From assembly GCA_039545275.1 (NCBI GenBank), contig BCHS01000002.1:434001-498000 (forward strand): DNA of 64,000 nucleotides, read 5' to 3'. The stretch's first letter is position 1, and every line of letters begins with the position of its first letter. Below, piece by piece: positions 1-10,052 of the stretch. Source of the stretch: Pseudomicrostroma phylloplanum. Lineage: Eukaryota; Basidiomycota; Exobasidiomycetes; Microstromatales. The notes beneath the pieces are model-generated. The model saw only the letters and a list, made by a program, of their open reading frames with translations, ran no database searches and was not told the origin of the DNA. The position numbers and the translations under genes are program-made.

Positions 1-73
1 TGCTATCGATAGTGCCCCCCTCCCTCTTCCTTCTGGTCAATCTCCTCCCCCTGCCTCATAACGATTCGAATCA

Positions 74-124
74 GCAACCGCTAATTCTCTGAGCAACAAC
101 CGCTAATTCTCTGAGCAACAACCG
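74..124. repeat. 22-bp tandem repeat in the cyclin 5' leader
   Basis: A 22-bp unit beginning CAACCGCTAATT is present twice head to tail (74-95 and 96-117), followed by a partial third copy. It ends about 80 bp before the cyclin ATG, so it lies in the promoter or 5' UTR. The copies look identical, which suggests a recent duplication. No function is evident. Confidence 0.85.
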
Positions 125-203
125 CAAAAATCTTAGAAGCCGTACCCCCCACCAGCTACATCATCGAACCCAATACCACGCCAAATACTACCCGGAAATC
201 GAC

Positions 204-1895
204 ATGTACGCTTCTGAACAGCCTTTGGCCAACCCTCACGCCTCTGCCTTTGCAGCTCCAAGCAGTTGCAGCTACCCTGCTTCCTCTGCCATGGGAGCCT
301 CAGCCTCTTGCTCAACCTCTTCTCTCGCGGCCGAGCGACCAGACTTGAGCCTGCGACGCTCACGATCCGACTCCAGCAACTCCTCTACCAGCAGCATCAG
401 CAGCAATGCTACCGCCGTTGCAGGCGGCAGCACTGCATCTTCCCACAGCGTCAGCAGCAGAGTCAACAGCGTCAAAGTCGGCTCTGTTGCATCGTCACCC
501 AAGCAGGTCAACACCCATTTGACCGTGCAACCCGTCGCTAGGGCTCTTCACCAACAGCGACCTCAGCAAAGACCCATCATCTACGAGGAAGAGTACCAAG
601 ACGAGGTCATCGAGCACATGAGGGAAATGGAGTCTGCCTCTCTCCCCAACCTCGAATTGATGAATGCTCAGCCAGAATTGCGATGGTTCATGAGGCCTTA
701 CCTCGTCGACTTTATCATCGAGATTCACCAGACCTTCCGCCTGCGGCCAGAGACCCTCTACCTCACCATGAACATCGCTGATCGATACGTCTCGAAAAGG
801 ATCGTCTTCAAGAGGCACTACCAGCTTGTTGGATCTGCTGCTCTTCTCATTGCCTCTAAGTACGAAGATGCCAAGGACCGAGTCCCCACCATTGCCGACT
901 TGAGCTTGATGTGTTGCCAGGCGTACGACGAGTCTGCCTTCCTCCAGATGGAAGGCCACATCCTTCAGACTCTGTCATGGCAGCTCGGCCATCCTACTCC
1001 CGAAGCTTGGCTACGCATTCTCTGCATGCAGTCGCCCGAAGAGTCTACCACTCAGAACGTAGCCCGTTTCCTCATGGAAAACACCCTCTTCCACCGCAAC
1101 TTCATCGGGGTGCCGTCGTCGCTCATTGCCTCGGGAGCGCTGATGCTAGCTCGTTACCTCTGTCGACAGGAACCCAGGATGTACCTCGCTTCTTCTAGCC
1201 TCGAGGACATCACCTCGATCGCTCAGATGATCGATGCCCACATTGGACCTCAGCTGGACCAGCTCTCCGTGATCCTTGTCAAGAAGTACAGCTACCAGCA
1301 CTTCTCTGCCGCATCTACCGTGGTCAAGGACTTCTACTCGGCAGGTCAAGCTTCACAGAGGGTGGCGTCGGCCAAGTCTGTTGACGGATCTTTCAAGCCA
1401 GCACAATCCGTCTTTATGACTCCATCGTCATCAACGGACAGCATGGACGAGGGCAACGACAGCTCCATGGAATCTTCCGGCTGCTCCACCCCTTCGTCGA
1501 TGGCTTCTACACCATCTCGCTACCGACGCGCCGCCAATGATGACGACGAGGACGACGATGAGGACATGCCCGTCACTCCCTTGACTGCTCAGGGAGACCC
1601 GATGGGAACTGCCTCGGGCTCGACGGCCATGTCTCCCTCTCGCATGAGCAAGAACAAGGAGAACCAGTCCCTCCACCCGCACGGCTTTCCGAGATCCACC
1701 TCGACCGGAAGCAACAGCAGCATCAGCAGCGCAGGTAGCATCGACGTCAACATCAACCTCAACATGAAGGACAGTAATGTGTACGACAAGATCCCCTCGA
1801 TCACAGTCCAGCATGTCCACGCACGCGGTACAGCAGCTTCAGATGGACGTCGACCGGCTCTCACGTCCAACCACAACTGGCAAGCGACGGCTTGA
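204..1895 (+). CDS. CLN1: G1 cyclin (Cln1/Puc1 type)
   Basis: Regulatory subunit expected to activate the main cyclin-dependent kinase in G1 and control Start. The single-exon frame gives 563 residues. About 125 Ser-rich, low-complexity residues come first. The cyclin box follows (about residues 130-260), with the typical MRPYLVDF and ASKYEDA segments and an FLQMEGHIL helix, then a second cyclin fold to about 365. The last 200 residues are Ser/Thr/acidic and PEST-like, as expected for an unstable G1 cyclin. The box resembles fungal Cln/Puc1 G1 cyclins more than mitotic B-type cyclins; this is judged from remembered family sequence. The start is the first in-frame ATG. A 22-bp tandem duplication lies in the leader. 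No intron is needed. Confidence 0.88.
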   Translation: MYASEQPLANPHASAFAAPSSCSYPASSAMGASASCSTSSLAAERPDLSLRRSRSDSSNSSTSSISSNATAVAGGSTASSHSVSSRVNSVKVGSVASSPKQVNTHLTVQPVARALHQQRPQQRPIIYEEEYQDEVIEHMREMESASLPNLELMNAQPELRWFMRPYLVDFIIEIHQTFRLRPETLYLTMNIADRYVSKRIVFKRHYQLVGSAALLIASKYEDAKDRVPTIADLSLMCCQAYDESAFLQMEGHILQTLSWQLGHPTPEAWLRILCMQSPEESTTQNVARFLMENTLFHRNFIGVPSSLIASGALMLARYLCRQEPRMYLASSSLEDITSIAQMIDAHIGPQLDQLSVILVKKYSYQHFSAASTVVKDFYSAGQASQRVASAKSVDGSFKPAQSVFMTPSSSTDSMDEGNDSSMESSGCSTPSSMASTPSRYRRAANDDDEDDDEDMPVTPLTAQGDPMGTASGSTAMSPSRMSKNKENQSLHPHGFPRSTSTGSNSSISSAGSIDVNINLNMKDSNVYDKIPSITVQHVHARGTAASDGRRPALTSNHNWQATA

Positions 1896-3124
1896 AACTG
1901 CCAGGGGATGCTAGCACTTTCCTCTCTCTCTCTCTGGCCTTTCCCACTAGACTCCCACACTTCTCCTTCTTCCCATCGTCACACGCCCGCTCATGAACAC
2001 TATCTTCTCGTATCATGCATATCATACTAGCACGGAACCAACACATCCCCTCAACGACGACGACGACGACGGCAACTTACCACTGCATCAATGACTTTCA
2101 CATTCGGCTTTCGCTTTCGCTTTCAAGTTTCCTTCTCAACGTCAACGTCAACGTCAACGAACGACCTTCTTGCAAAGAGATGCAAAAGGTCCTCTCCTCC
2201 ACTCTATTTCATTTCTCATTGTGCATTCGAACATGAACATGAACTCATCAAAAAAGTCTCCACTTTGATCGCCAGCAGCAGCAAGGCTGGCCCCAAGCAA
2301 GCACTAGCACTAGCGGCAGAGCATCTCGCCCCCTTACTCCCATAGTCGTCAACTTCTCGCTACCACCTCTGTCTTTAGCTTTCGGTTTCTCCACTGCTCC
2401 AAGTCCAATGTCACGCACCCTGCCCCGCCCTCGTATCACCGTCGCCTCTCTTCCTCTCTTCCTCTCTTCCTCTCTCTCTGGCTCCATCAGGAGGAGGAGG
2501 AAGAGGAGGGATCTCACCTGCACCTTTTTCACACTCGCACTCCCACTCGCATTCGCATTCGCATTCGCACTGGCATTCGTTTTCTCATTCTCCTTGTTCC
2601 CACTGCTCTAGTCTAGTCTAGCCACGTCTAGTCTCCAAGGTGTCGCGCGCTTCATTCTTTTTTCTCCTCTTTTTCGCTAGCTTTCGGGTGTTTGGTGCCC
2701 GAAAGTAAAGTAAAGAAATCTCAATCTGTATCACTATCGAAACACTTAAGGAAGGAGAGGGTGTGAGAGGCGACTCTTCTGACTCTGAGTTTGTGGTGAG
2801 GTTGCGGAGCTTCGACCGAAGGGCGTTTTCGACTTCAGAGGATGAGAAGGGGATTTCCTTCATCTAGTCAGTGCAGGGACGGATCAGATGGTACAATGTA
2901 TGTATTGAAGGGAAGCAATGTATGAATGGAACAAGGGGGAACGGAGTTGCTCCTCTTCCCGCTGCGTAGCCACTTGGGCGTGTGTATCTATCTCAATCTA
3001 GTTTCTCTCTCTCTCTCTCTCTGGCCATCCAGGGCCTCTTTCCAGTGGAGCTTCGGTGACACTCTCCCCCCCTCTATATGCATGCCTTCTACCTCCCTTT
3101 CCTCTCGCCTTTCCAGCGCTCCCC
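1896..3124. other. Intergenic gap with short repeats between convergent genes
   Basis: This 1.2-kb stretch separates the 3' ends of the cyclin and arginase genes. I see no convincing gene. It holds several short impure microsatellites: a GAC run near 2055-2073, TTTCGC copies near 2105-2124, TCAACG x4 at 2136-2159, an ATTCGC cluster near 2545-2579 and a TC run at 3005-3022. Both 3' UTRs should lie here. Open frames in it are simple-sequence translations. Confidence 0.7.
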
Positions 3125-4229
3125 TCAGAGGAGTGTCTCACCAAGCGCGCTCCTGGCGAGCGAGCACCCAACGGCGACAGTGGCCTCTGCGTCCCTCTTC
3201 TCCATCAAGCTCGGGTTGACCTCCATGATGTCCACTGCGACCAGACAGCCCGTCTCGTGCAGGCTCTCGCAGATGTAGTGTCCCTCTCGGAATGTGAGTC
3301 CTCCACGCACAGGTGTTCCCGTAGAAGGTGCCACCGAGGGGTCCAGTCCATCAACGTCGAAGCTGAGGTGGATCGGCCTGTCTCGCCTGCCCGAGTTGCC
3401 ATTGAGGTGGTCCAGAGCCATATCCACCACTTTTCCAATGCCGTACTTGTCAACGTGGTGCATGGAGAAGCACTTGATGTTATTCTCCTTTAGGATCTTG
3501 CGCTCCTCGACGTCGATGTCCCTCAGACCAATGTAGACGATTCCCTCTGGCTTGAGCAGAGGCTGAACCCACTCGTTGAAGGGGGCAACATCGCATCCTT
3601 CGAGTCCCATGAGGAAAGAGACTGGGCAGCCGTGTAGGTTACCAGAGTCGGTAGTGAGAGGAGTGTTAATGTCGGCGTGGGCGTCGACCCAGATCACACC
3701 GGCTGAAGGGTGAGAGCGGAGGGTGCCCGTGACGGTGCCGAGACCGAGGGAGTGGTCGCCGCCGAGGGTGAGGGGGAGGTCGCCTGCCTTGAAGATGGCT
3801 TCCACTCGGTCGGCTACAGAGCGCGCTACGGCGTTGACTGTGCGAGGGTTCTTCATGTTTCCAATGTCAGCTGGCAGAGGCAGGCCGAGAGATGCAATGG
3901 AGTCAGTTGGGGCCGATGTTGAGTATAGCTCCCACTCTCTCCTTTCCCCACTCACCATCCTTTCCAGCAAATTCCTGCACAATCTTCTCATACTTCTCAT
4001 TTCCCTCGAACCCCACATTCCACCCGAGCTGGGCAATCTGCTTCTGCAACCCTGCCTGGATCAGCTGGCTAGGCCCTTGGTCTACTCCAGCCTTGCCCTG
4101 TCCACCAGAAAAGTCGCAGCCGAGGATCTGTACAGAGGCGCTGGTCTTGAGGAACTTGGAGGTGGAGGCGGCAGAGGAGTGTGGGGAAGATTTGCCGGTG
4201 AGGGCGTGGGTGCCGTTGGTGATGGTCAT
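3125..4229 (-). CDS. CAR1: Arginase
   Basis: Hydrolyses L-arginine to ornithine and urea in the cytosol, the first step of arginine catabolism. Two exons: 4229-3956 and 3870-3125. The 85-nt intron (3871-3955, GTGAGT...CTGACT...CCAG) splits a codon after GKD and joins to ADIGNMKNPR, which matches the family at this point. The product is 339 residues, against about 320-330 in relatives. The Mn-binding motifs GGDHS, DAHADINTPL and SFDVDGLDP are all present, as is EVNPSL near the C-terminus. GNLHGCPVSFL and YIGLRD are characteristic of true arginases rather than agmatinases. The start ATG gives MTITNGTHAL. It is transcribed away from the GFA-like gene, with about 760 bp between them. Confidence 0.93.
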
Positions 4230-4989
4230 TGCGCGTGTGCGTGTGTGAGTATGCGTGTGTGCGTGGAGGGTGAAGGGCTGCGTGCGGAACAGTAAAGACG
4301 ACGAGATGGGATGGCCTGGGAAGAGAGTATGGTACGGTACAATGTCTTGGTTTGGGGGGAAAAGTATATGACTCTCTCCTGGGACGTCTGTCTTATATCT
4401 CCTTCGTCTCTGCGCTGTCTCTATTCCAATTTTTCTTCTATCAAAGGTGGGGACGGGGGGAAAGGCGATGGGATGCGGAGGTACGGGAGGTACAGAAGAC
4501 GGAGTTGTGTTACATTGCCTCGTTCCGTCCAGGGTTGCACGCCACGTGGGGAGACGCCTCAGGGAGGTGCAAGGAATAGAGACACGCGCACGCAGAGCCC
4601 TCGCCCGGCAACTGGCTCTGCCTCTGAGCCAAGGAAAGGTACATGCACACGCGCACACACAAGCCGGCGGTCGGCAGACGGAGCTGGATCAGGGGAGGTA
4701 CAGGCGAAGATTGGCGTGGAGAGATTCGATGCCAGGAGGTACAAGGTAATGTGTGGGGGAGGTATGGTACATGACAAGGTCTCCAGTGAATCGAGAGATC
4801 ATCACTTTGGCGGACAACTGTGCCGGCCTCCGAGCTCAGGAAGATGTGACTCTGACTCTCACGCGAGGCGAGTGGAGTGGAGGGAAGCACGATGCCGTTG
4901 CCGGCATTGCCGCTCTCCGCTTCCCGTTTGCCTTTACTCATACGACCGCTTCACAGCAAGACCTCATCGTACCCGCACCCTCCTTCAGC
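4230..4989. other. Divergent intergenic region, arginase / GFA-like gene
   Basis: This 760-bp region holds both promoters. It is rich in GT/CA dinucleotides close to the arginase start and otherwise has no clear TATA box or palindrome. Overlapping open frames in it are not supported by homology or codon pattern. Confidence 0.6.
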
Positions 4990-5860
4990 ATGTCCACTCC
5001 CTCCTCGAGCTCCCAAGCAACTCCCCTGCCTCCCCTTCCGGAATACACGACGGGGCACTGCGCCTGCAAGCGCACACGGTACCGTGTGCAGCTCACCAAC
5101 CTGCAGGACGACCTCCGTCTAAGCGCCTACTGCCACTGCACCTCTTGTCAGAGACTCAATGGCGCACCCTTTGTCTGGACGACACACTGGGCAGAAGAGG
5201 CAGTGGAATGGTCTTCGGTTGTGCTTGAGGGAGATGAAGAGGAGAGAACGCAAGGCTCTTCATCTTCTTCTGGCGAGCCGAGCTCAAGAAGGACAAGAGG
5301 CGGCGCTCGCCTGATCCCCGCCGTCTCTTCTTCGGCTTCCCAGTCCTCTAATGCGGGTGCGATAGTGCCAGAAGCTACATTTGCCCCCACAATGGCCGTC
5401 TACGAGACGCTCCCTGGCCGCAAATGGAAGCAGCGGTGCGACTACTGCGGTACGCCGCTGGGCTCGTGGAACCAGGCAAAGAGACAGTGAGTATGCACGC
5501 GGGCTCTGGACAGAGCCAGGTGGGGAAGGTGATGTCTACCTCTGATTTACGTCTGATTCGCTTGCTTGCTGCTTCGGAATCAGATGGACACTCTGGCCCT
5601 CGACCCTCTCAAGGGACTACCTTCCCTCCCCGCCTTGCCCTCCCGCTCCCTCGGGCTCTGCCATCTCAAGCTCCTCTGGCGCATCACCTCCTCCTCCTCC
5701 TCCTCCTCCTCCCAAGGAAGGATTCCCGCACCCCGCCATTCAACAGACCATCCGACCTCGGCATCACCAGTTCTACGGCTGGTGGCGCACAATGGACTTG
5801 CACGACGGGTTGCCCAAGTGGGAGGGATATGCTGGTGCTAGTGAGAGGGTGGAGGACTGA
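4990..5860 (+). CDS. GFA/CENP-V-type zinc-binding protein
   Basis: Belongs to the glutathione-dependent formaldehyde-activating (GFA, DUF636) fold, a small Zn-coordinating beta domain. Enzymatic function of fungal members is mostly unproven. Exon 1 is 4990-5486 and exon 2 is 5584-5860; the 97-nt intron starts GTGAGT and ends ATCAG. The spliced protein has 257 residues. Zn-ligand cysteines are visible in GHCACK, YCHCTSC and CDYCGTPLGSW. The exon junction restores QWTLWPSTL, and the end shows YGWWRTMDLHDGLPKWEGY, a conserved family ending. Two Ser/Pro-rich inserts, including an eight-proline run, interrupt the domain and make it longer than usual. The chosen ATG is the last one before the domain; the frame extends upstream without looking conserved. 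Confidence 0.8.
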
Positions 5861-6025
5861 GGCAGACGAAAGAGCAGACGAGGGTGAAAGAACCTCGCTT
5901 GATCCAGATCCGCCCCTGTACACCACCACCACCTCACAATGCTTGTGCTGTACTAATAAACTTTCTGTAATTGACAGGCTTTCCCTTTCCCCCCGCTGAT
6001 GTAACATCTTGCTACGCTCCCCCAT

Positions 6026-9000
6026 TTAGCGAGCAGTAGGGGCAGCTCCACCTCCAGGTGCACCACCAGCACCTCCTCCAGCACCGCCCTCATCGTTCCT
6101 CCTCTGAGCATCTTGCACACCCTGAATATCCTTCTCGTCGTCCATCGACTCGTCCTCATCGTCGTCTCCAGCCAAGGCAGCCTCGATGGCAGCCCGGTCT
6201 GCCTCGCTCAGCTCATCGCCCCGACCAGCAGCCCCACTAGAAGCGCCTCCACCTTGTTGCTGCTCCCCGTCTCCACCCTCGTCCCCACTGGCATTGACCT
6301 TGAGGCCTTTGAAAGTGTCGGAAGGCTTGCGGTCGAACAGCAAGAGGATGCCAGCTCCACCGCCAGACGTCCGCGAGAGAATATCCCTGGCTTCCTCGGC
6401 TGTCGGGCCAAGAGAGGCAGCAGCTGCCGTCGTCGCAGCCGACACGGCCGACTTGGCATTGTTGGCCGAGGCGTCGTTGGCTCCGAGGGGAGTCGCGACG
6501 CCACTGGCGCCCTTTGCGGGAGTGGCATTGCCTAGTAGACTCAGGTTGCCCTTGGGTGCCACAGTCGATGTGTTGTGGAAGTTGACAGGCTTGCTGCTCG
6601 CAGACCCTTGCACTTCCCGGATCGGCGTGTAGCGAGAGTCCGAAGGGAAGGCCACATACTTGACCTGAGCCGGCGTGACACGAGAGTAGTTTTGCAAGCG
6701 CTCCGAAGTGGGTTCCGGTTTCCTCCTCTGACGCTTGGTAGCCGGTTGAGCAGCAGAAGCATCTCCGTCCTTCATCTCTGCATCACCGTCTGCCTTCGAC
6801 GGCTTCTCGTCAGTGTCCATGGAGGTGCTCAAACCCTGAGCAGCCTTCTCACGCTCCTTTGCCTTCTGCCTCTGCTTCGCCCTAACAGTCGTCGAAAGGA
6901 CAGCCGTCTCGATCTTCTCGACCTTCTTCTCCTTGTCCTTCTTGGCAGCCTCAGGGTAGCGGAAGAAGCTGGGGCGAGCGTTGCTGACGAACTCAAAGTC
7001 CGGAACGCGCAAGTCGCGGTCAAGACCAATGAGGGCAGTGGGCCCGAATGCCAGAGATGCGAAGTGAGCCATGGGGAACCAGTACCAGAATTGTGTGAAG
7101 AGAGCCAGTCCAACGATGCCCATCATGTTGTTGCTGCCGCCGACTCGCGACTGCAGCGAGCAAGTCACATTACGGCCTCCAGCATCGATGAGACCGGAGG
7201 AAAGCGCAGCGCCGAACTTTGCCATTGGCTCCTCGTGCTTGTCGCTCAGAATCTTGCTGAGCGTCTGACGCACCTCTGCCACTCGCGGATTCAGGTCGCT
7301 GTTTTGCTGCAGCATAATCATAGCGAGGGAAATGCAAGCGCCTTGACGAACGAAGTCAACTGGGTCCTTTGTCATTGGGATCAAGAGATCCACTGCTTCG
7401 TCGAGACCGGTGCTGGCGCAGGCGATACCCAAAGCGAGAGCCGAACCGTATCGCATGTGAGGGTTGTAGCTTTCCGACAGCAATTGAACGATACGAGGGA
7501 CTTGCGTGGGGTTGCGGAAGAGAAGGAAGCCCAAGCTGGTGACCCCTGCTCGTCGAACATCATCGTTGACGTCGCTGACGGCGATGTGTAGCAGTCTACG
7601 AATTGCCTTGTTGTCACCGGTTCCAGCATAGGCGAGGGCGATGGTGTATACTCCTCCGTATCTCAGAATGGCATCCTTGTCGCTCAGCAGTGTGTCGATC
7701 ATCGAGTCAGCCTTGTCCTCGAGTCCGTAGAACAGAAGCGCGATACCGATGGCAAGACCTCGGATGATCTTCTCATGCTGTGTCTCATGGGCGTACTGCA
7801 GCATCTCCTCTACGGCTTGCTGGTTGGCAGTGCCGAGCATGACGAGACCCATGGCGTAACCAGATGCCTCACCGGCGACTGCGCTGTCGCTGTACAGACG
7901 CGTACGGAGCTCCTCGTACACCTCCTGGTTGCCCGTAGCCATACCTGCAGCGCCGAGACCAAGAGCAGCTCCATGCTGAACGATCTCACCCTCGTTGTTC
8001 TTCAGCGTGTTCGTCAAGAGCTCCATCACTTCAGTGCCATGGTTAGCGTGGATGAGTCCAAGGGCGAAGAGAGAACCTCCCTCGGAGAAAGCAGATGAGC
8101 TGACGCCATCTTGGGGCAGATAGGGGCGGAGGATGCTAATACCCTCCTTCAGGTTGCCCTTGTTGATGACTCCGAGGGCGGCTGTTGCAGTGAATTTGCT
8201 CCAATTGCTTGCCTTTGCCAGCCAGTCGAGGTTCTCTCGCAAGAACTGATCGCTTGTTGTTCCAGCATTCATGAAGGCATTCGAAAAGGTGAGGGCGGAA
8301 TGGTAGATGGAGTTGCGAGCATCGAGTGAATCCTTTACTGACTTGAGTACAGTCAGATCAGCGCGGTTTGACCGCACCAAGAAGTCAAGGTAAAGCTGAA
8401 TCGACTCTTCACCCAGGAGAATCGATCGAACCCTAGTGATGCAGCTCTCCACAGTCGAAGCGGAAGAAGAAGCACCTCCCTCTTCGGTCTCCATCTCAGT
8501 ACCTCCATTTGTGGTGGCAGTCTTAGATGCCAGGTCCACACGTACATTCTCTAGGAACTCTTGTGTGGCACTCTCGGCGAGGTCGAAGGCGCACTGGTAG
8601 GCGATGAGCAGAGGGTCATGCTCTGTGTTGGCTGATGAGGAAGCCGATGCATCCTGATGCGCTTTTGTGACCAGATCGAGGAGCAATGCCGAAGTCTCTT
8701 GAGGCACGTTCAGGTAGACGTGGCATTGAACGATGGAGAAGTAGTCTGGATGCGGGAGCGACTGGAAGAGCTTGATGAGCAGGCGGAGAACCTGTGAGAA
8801 AAGAAGAGTCAGGGAGACGCAGTCAGCATACGACTGGCACAGGCAGATCACCGCGAGTTGAGAGGGTTCACTCACCTGCTGCCTGAACTCTACGCCCACA
8901 CCGCCAATACCCATGACGGCCTCGAGGGTATACGCAAGGAGCTCCTGGTCCTTCTTGCCGGTATGCTCGAACACCTGCTCAATCACGTCTAGCCTCCTCG

Positions 9001-9655
9001 TCTCCAGCGCGATCCCCAAAGCAGGCCTGTACTCCCCCGAAGCGATACATCGGGTAAACATCGAGTTGACGATCTTCACTAGCCTAGCATCGGGCGAGGT
9101 AGCTCCGCCAGAGGCAAAAGCGGCTGCATTCTGCTCAATGTACGAGTCAATGGCCTTGGAGACGACGCTCTCGGTGAACTCATCCTCGACGTCCACATCG
9201 AATGTATCACCGGCGCCGAGGGCAAAGGTGAGAGCTTCGTCAAATTCACCGAGGTGGAAGTAGACCTTTGAGGCCAAGAGGGAGGCTACGCTACGAGTGG
9301 CGGGGTCTAGAGGCGAGGAGGACTCGGAAAGGATCTCACTGTATAGAGGAGAGCGTAGCCAGCACAGTAGGGAATTAGTAATTTGCCTCGCACTGCAACA
9401 CCAAGACCTCCTCCGCCCACTCACATTCCAGAGATATTGTCCGCAATCTCTGCCCAGAACTGATGGACAGACTTGTTAAGCTCTTCAACGGCGTAAGCCT
9501 GCAGCTCGGGCTCTGGCTCGTTCAAGAGCGACAGCAGACCGGCTTGACAAAGGGGAGAACAAGAGAAGGGCGGTAAGGAGTGGTCAGTCCAGGTGAGCTT
9601 AGGGTTTTCGGTCGAGCTTGCTTGTTCACTCACCCGCCGAGGTGGTGGACGCCAT
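6026..9655 (-). CDS. RPN2: 26S proteasome regulatory subunit Rpn2 (PSMD1)
   Basis: Large scaffold of the proteasome base that joins Rpn1, Rpn13 and the ATPase ring. Four exons: 9655-9634, 9542-9425, 9338-8876 and 8791-6026, giving 1122 residues. Introns are 9543-9633, 9339-9424 and 8792-8875; all start GTGAGT and the phases agree. The start exon encodes only MASTTSAG. The body carries the HEAT-like proteasome/cyclosome repeats, for example GLALGIA-like blocks such as RYGGVYTIALAYAGTG, MRYGSALALGIAC and AKFGAALSSGLIDAGGRN. A basic KRQRRKPEPTSE patch resembles a nuclear signal. The C-terminus has an Ala/Gly/acidic expansion inserted between YTPIREVQ and GILLLFDRKP. The 84-nt third intron has no stop and keeps frame, so retention would be silent to the reading frame. 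Confidence 0.93.
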
Positions 9656-10052
9656 GCTGTCGGGCGGGGGAAGAAGGGGGGATATCGAGGTATAAGAGTC
9701 GTGAACGTTCGTACGTCGAGGAAAGGAGTGTGAGCTCGACGGCGATGAGATTAACGAGGGGAGTGTAGAGGAAGAAGTGGCTGGTAGGCGAGGCGAGCGT
9801 GGGGGGCGAGCCAGCTGCCGCGTAACCTGGCGGAGGTGCTCCACCTGTTTGACTTCGCGGCTCCGACACGCACCGGACAGGCCTGGCGCCTTCCGCCCAA
9901 GGTGACACACACGCGGGGCGGACAAAAGACAGTGTAGATTGATTGACACGAGAGTAAAGATACAGAAAAGGAGGTGACAGCAAGCAAAAGGTATCAATGA
10001 CGGTATCACGCGAATGGGAAAGTGTATGGCGGAGCTGTGCGGCATTCGAAGC
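9656..10052. other. Promoter region of RPN2 / 3' region of ADP1-like gene
   Basis: About 400 bp between two genes on the minus strand. It must contain the Rpn2 promoter and the transporter 3' UTR. I looked for a proteasome control element (GGTGGCAAA) in both orientations and did not see one. No gene is supported here. Confidence 0.6.
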
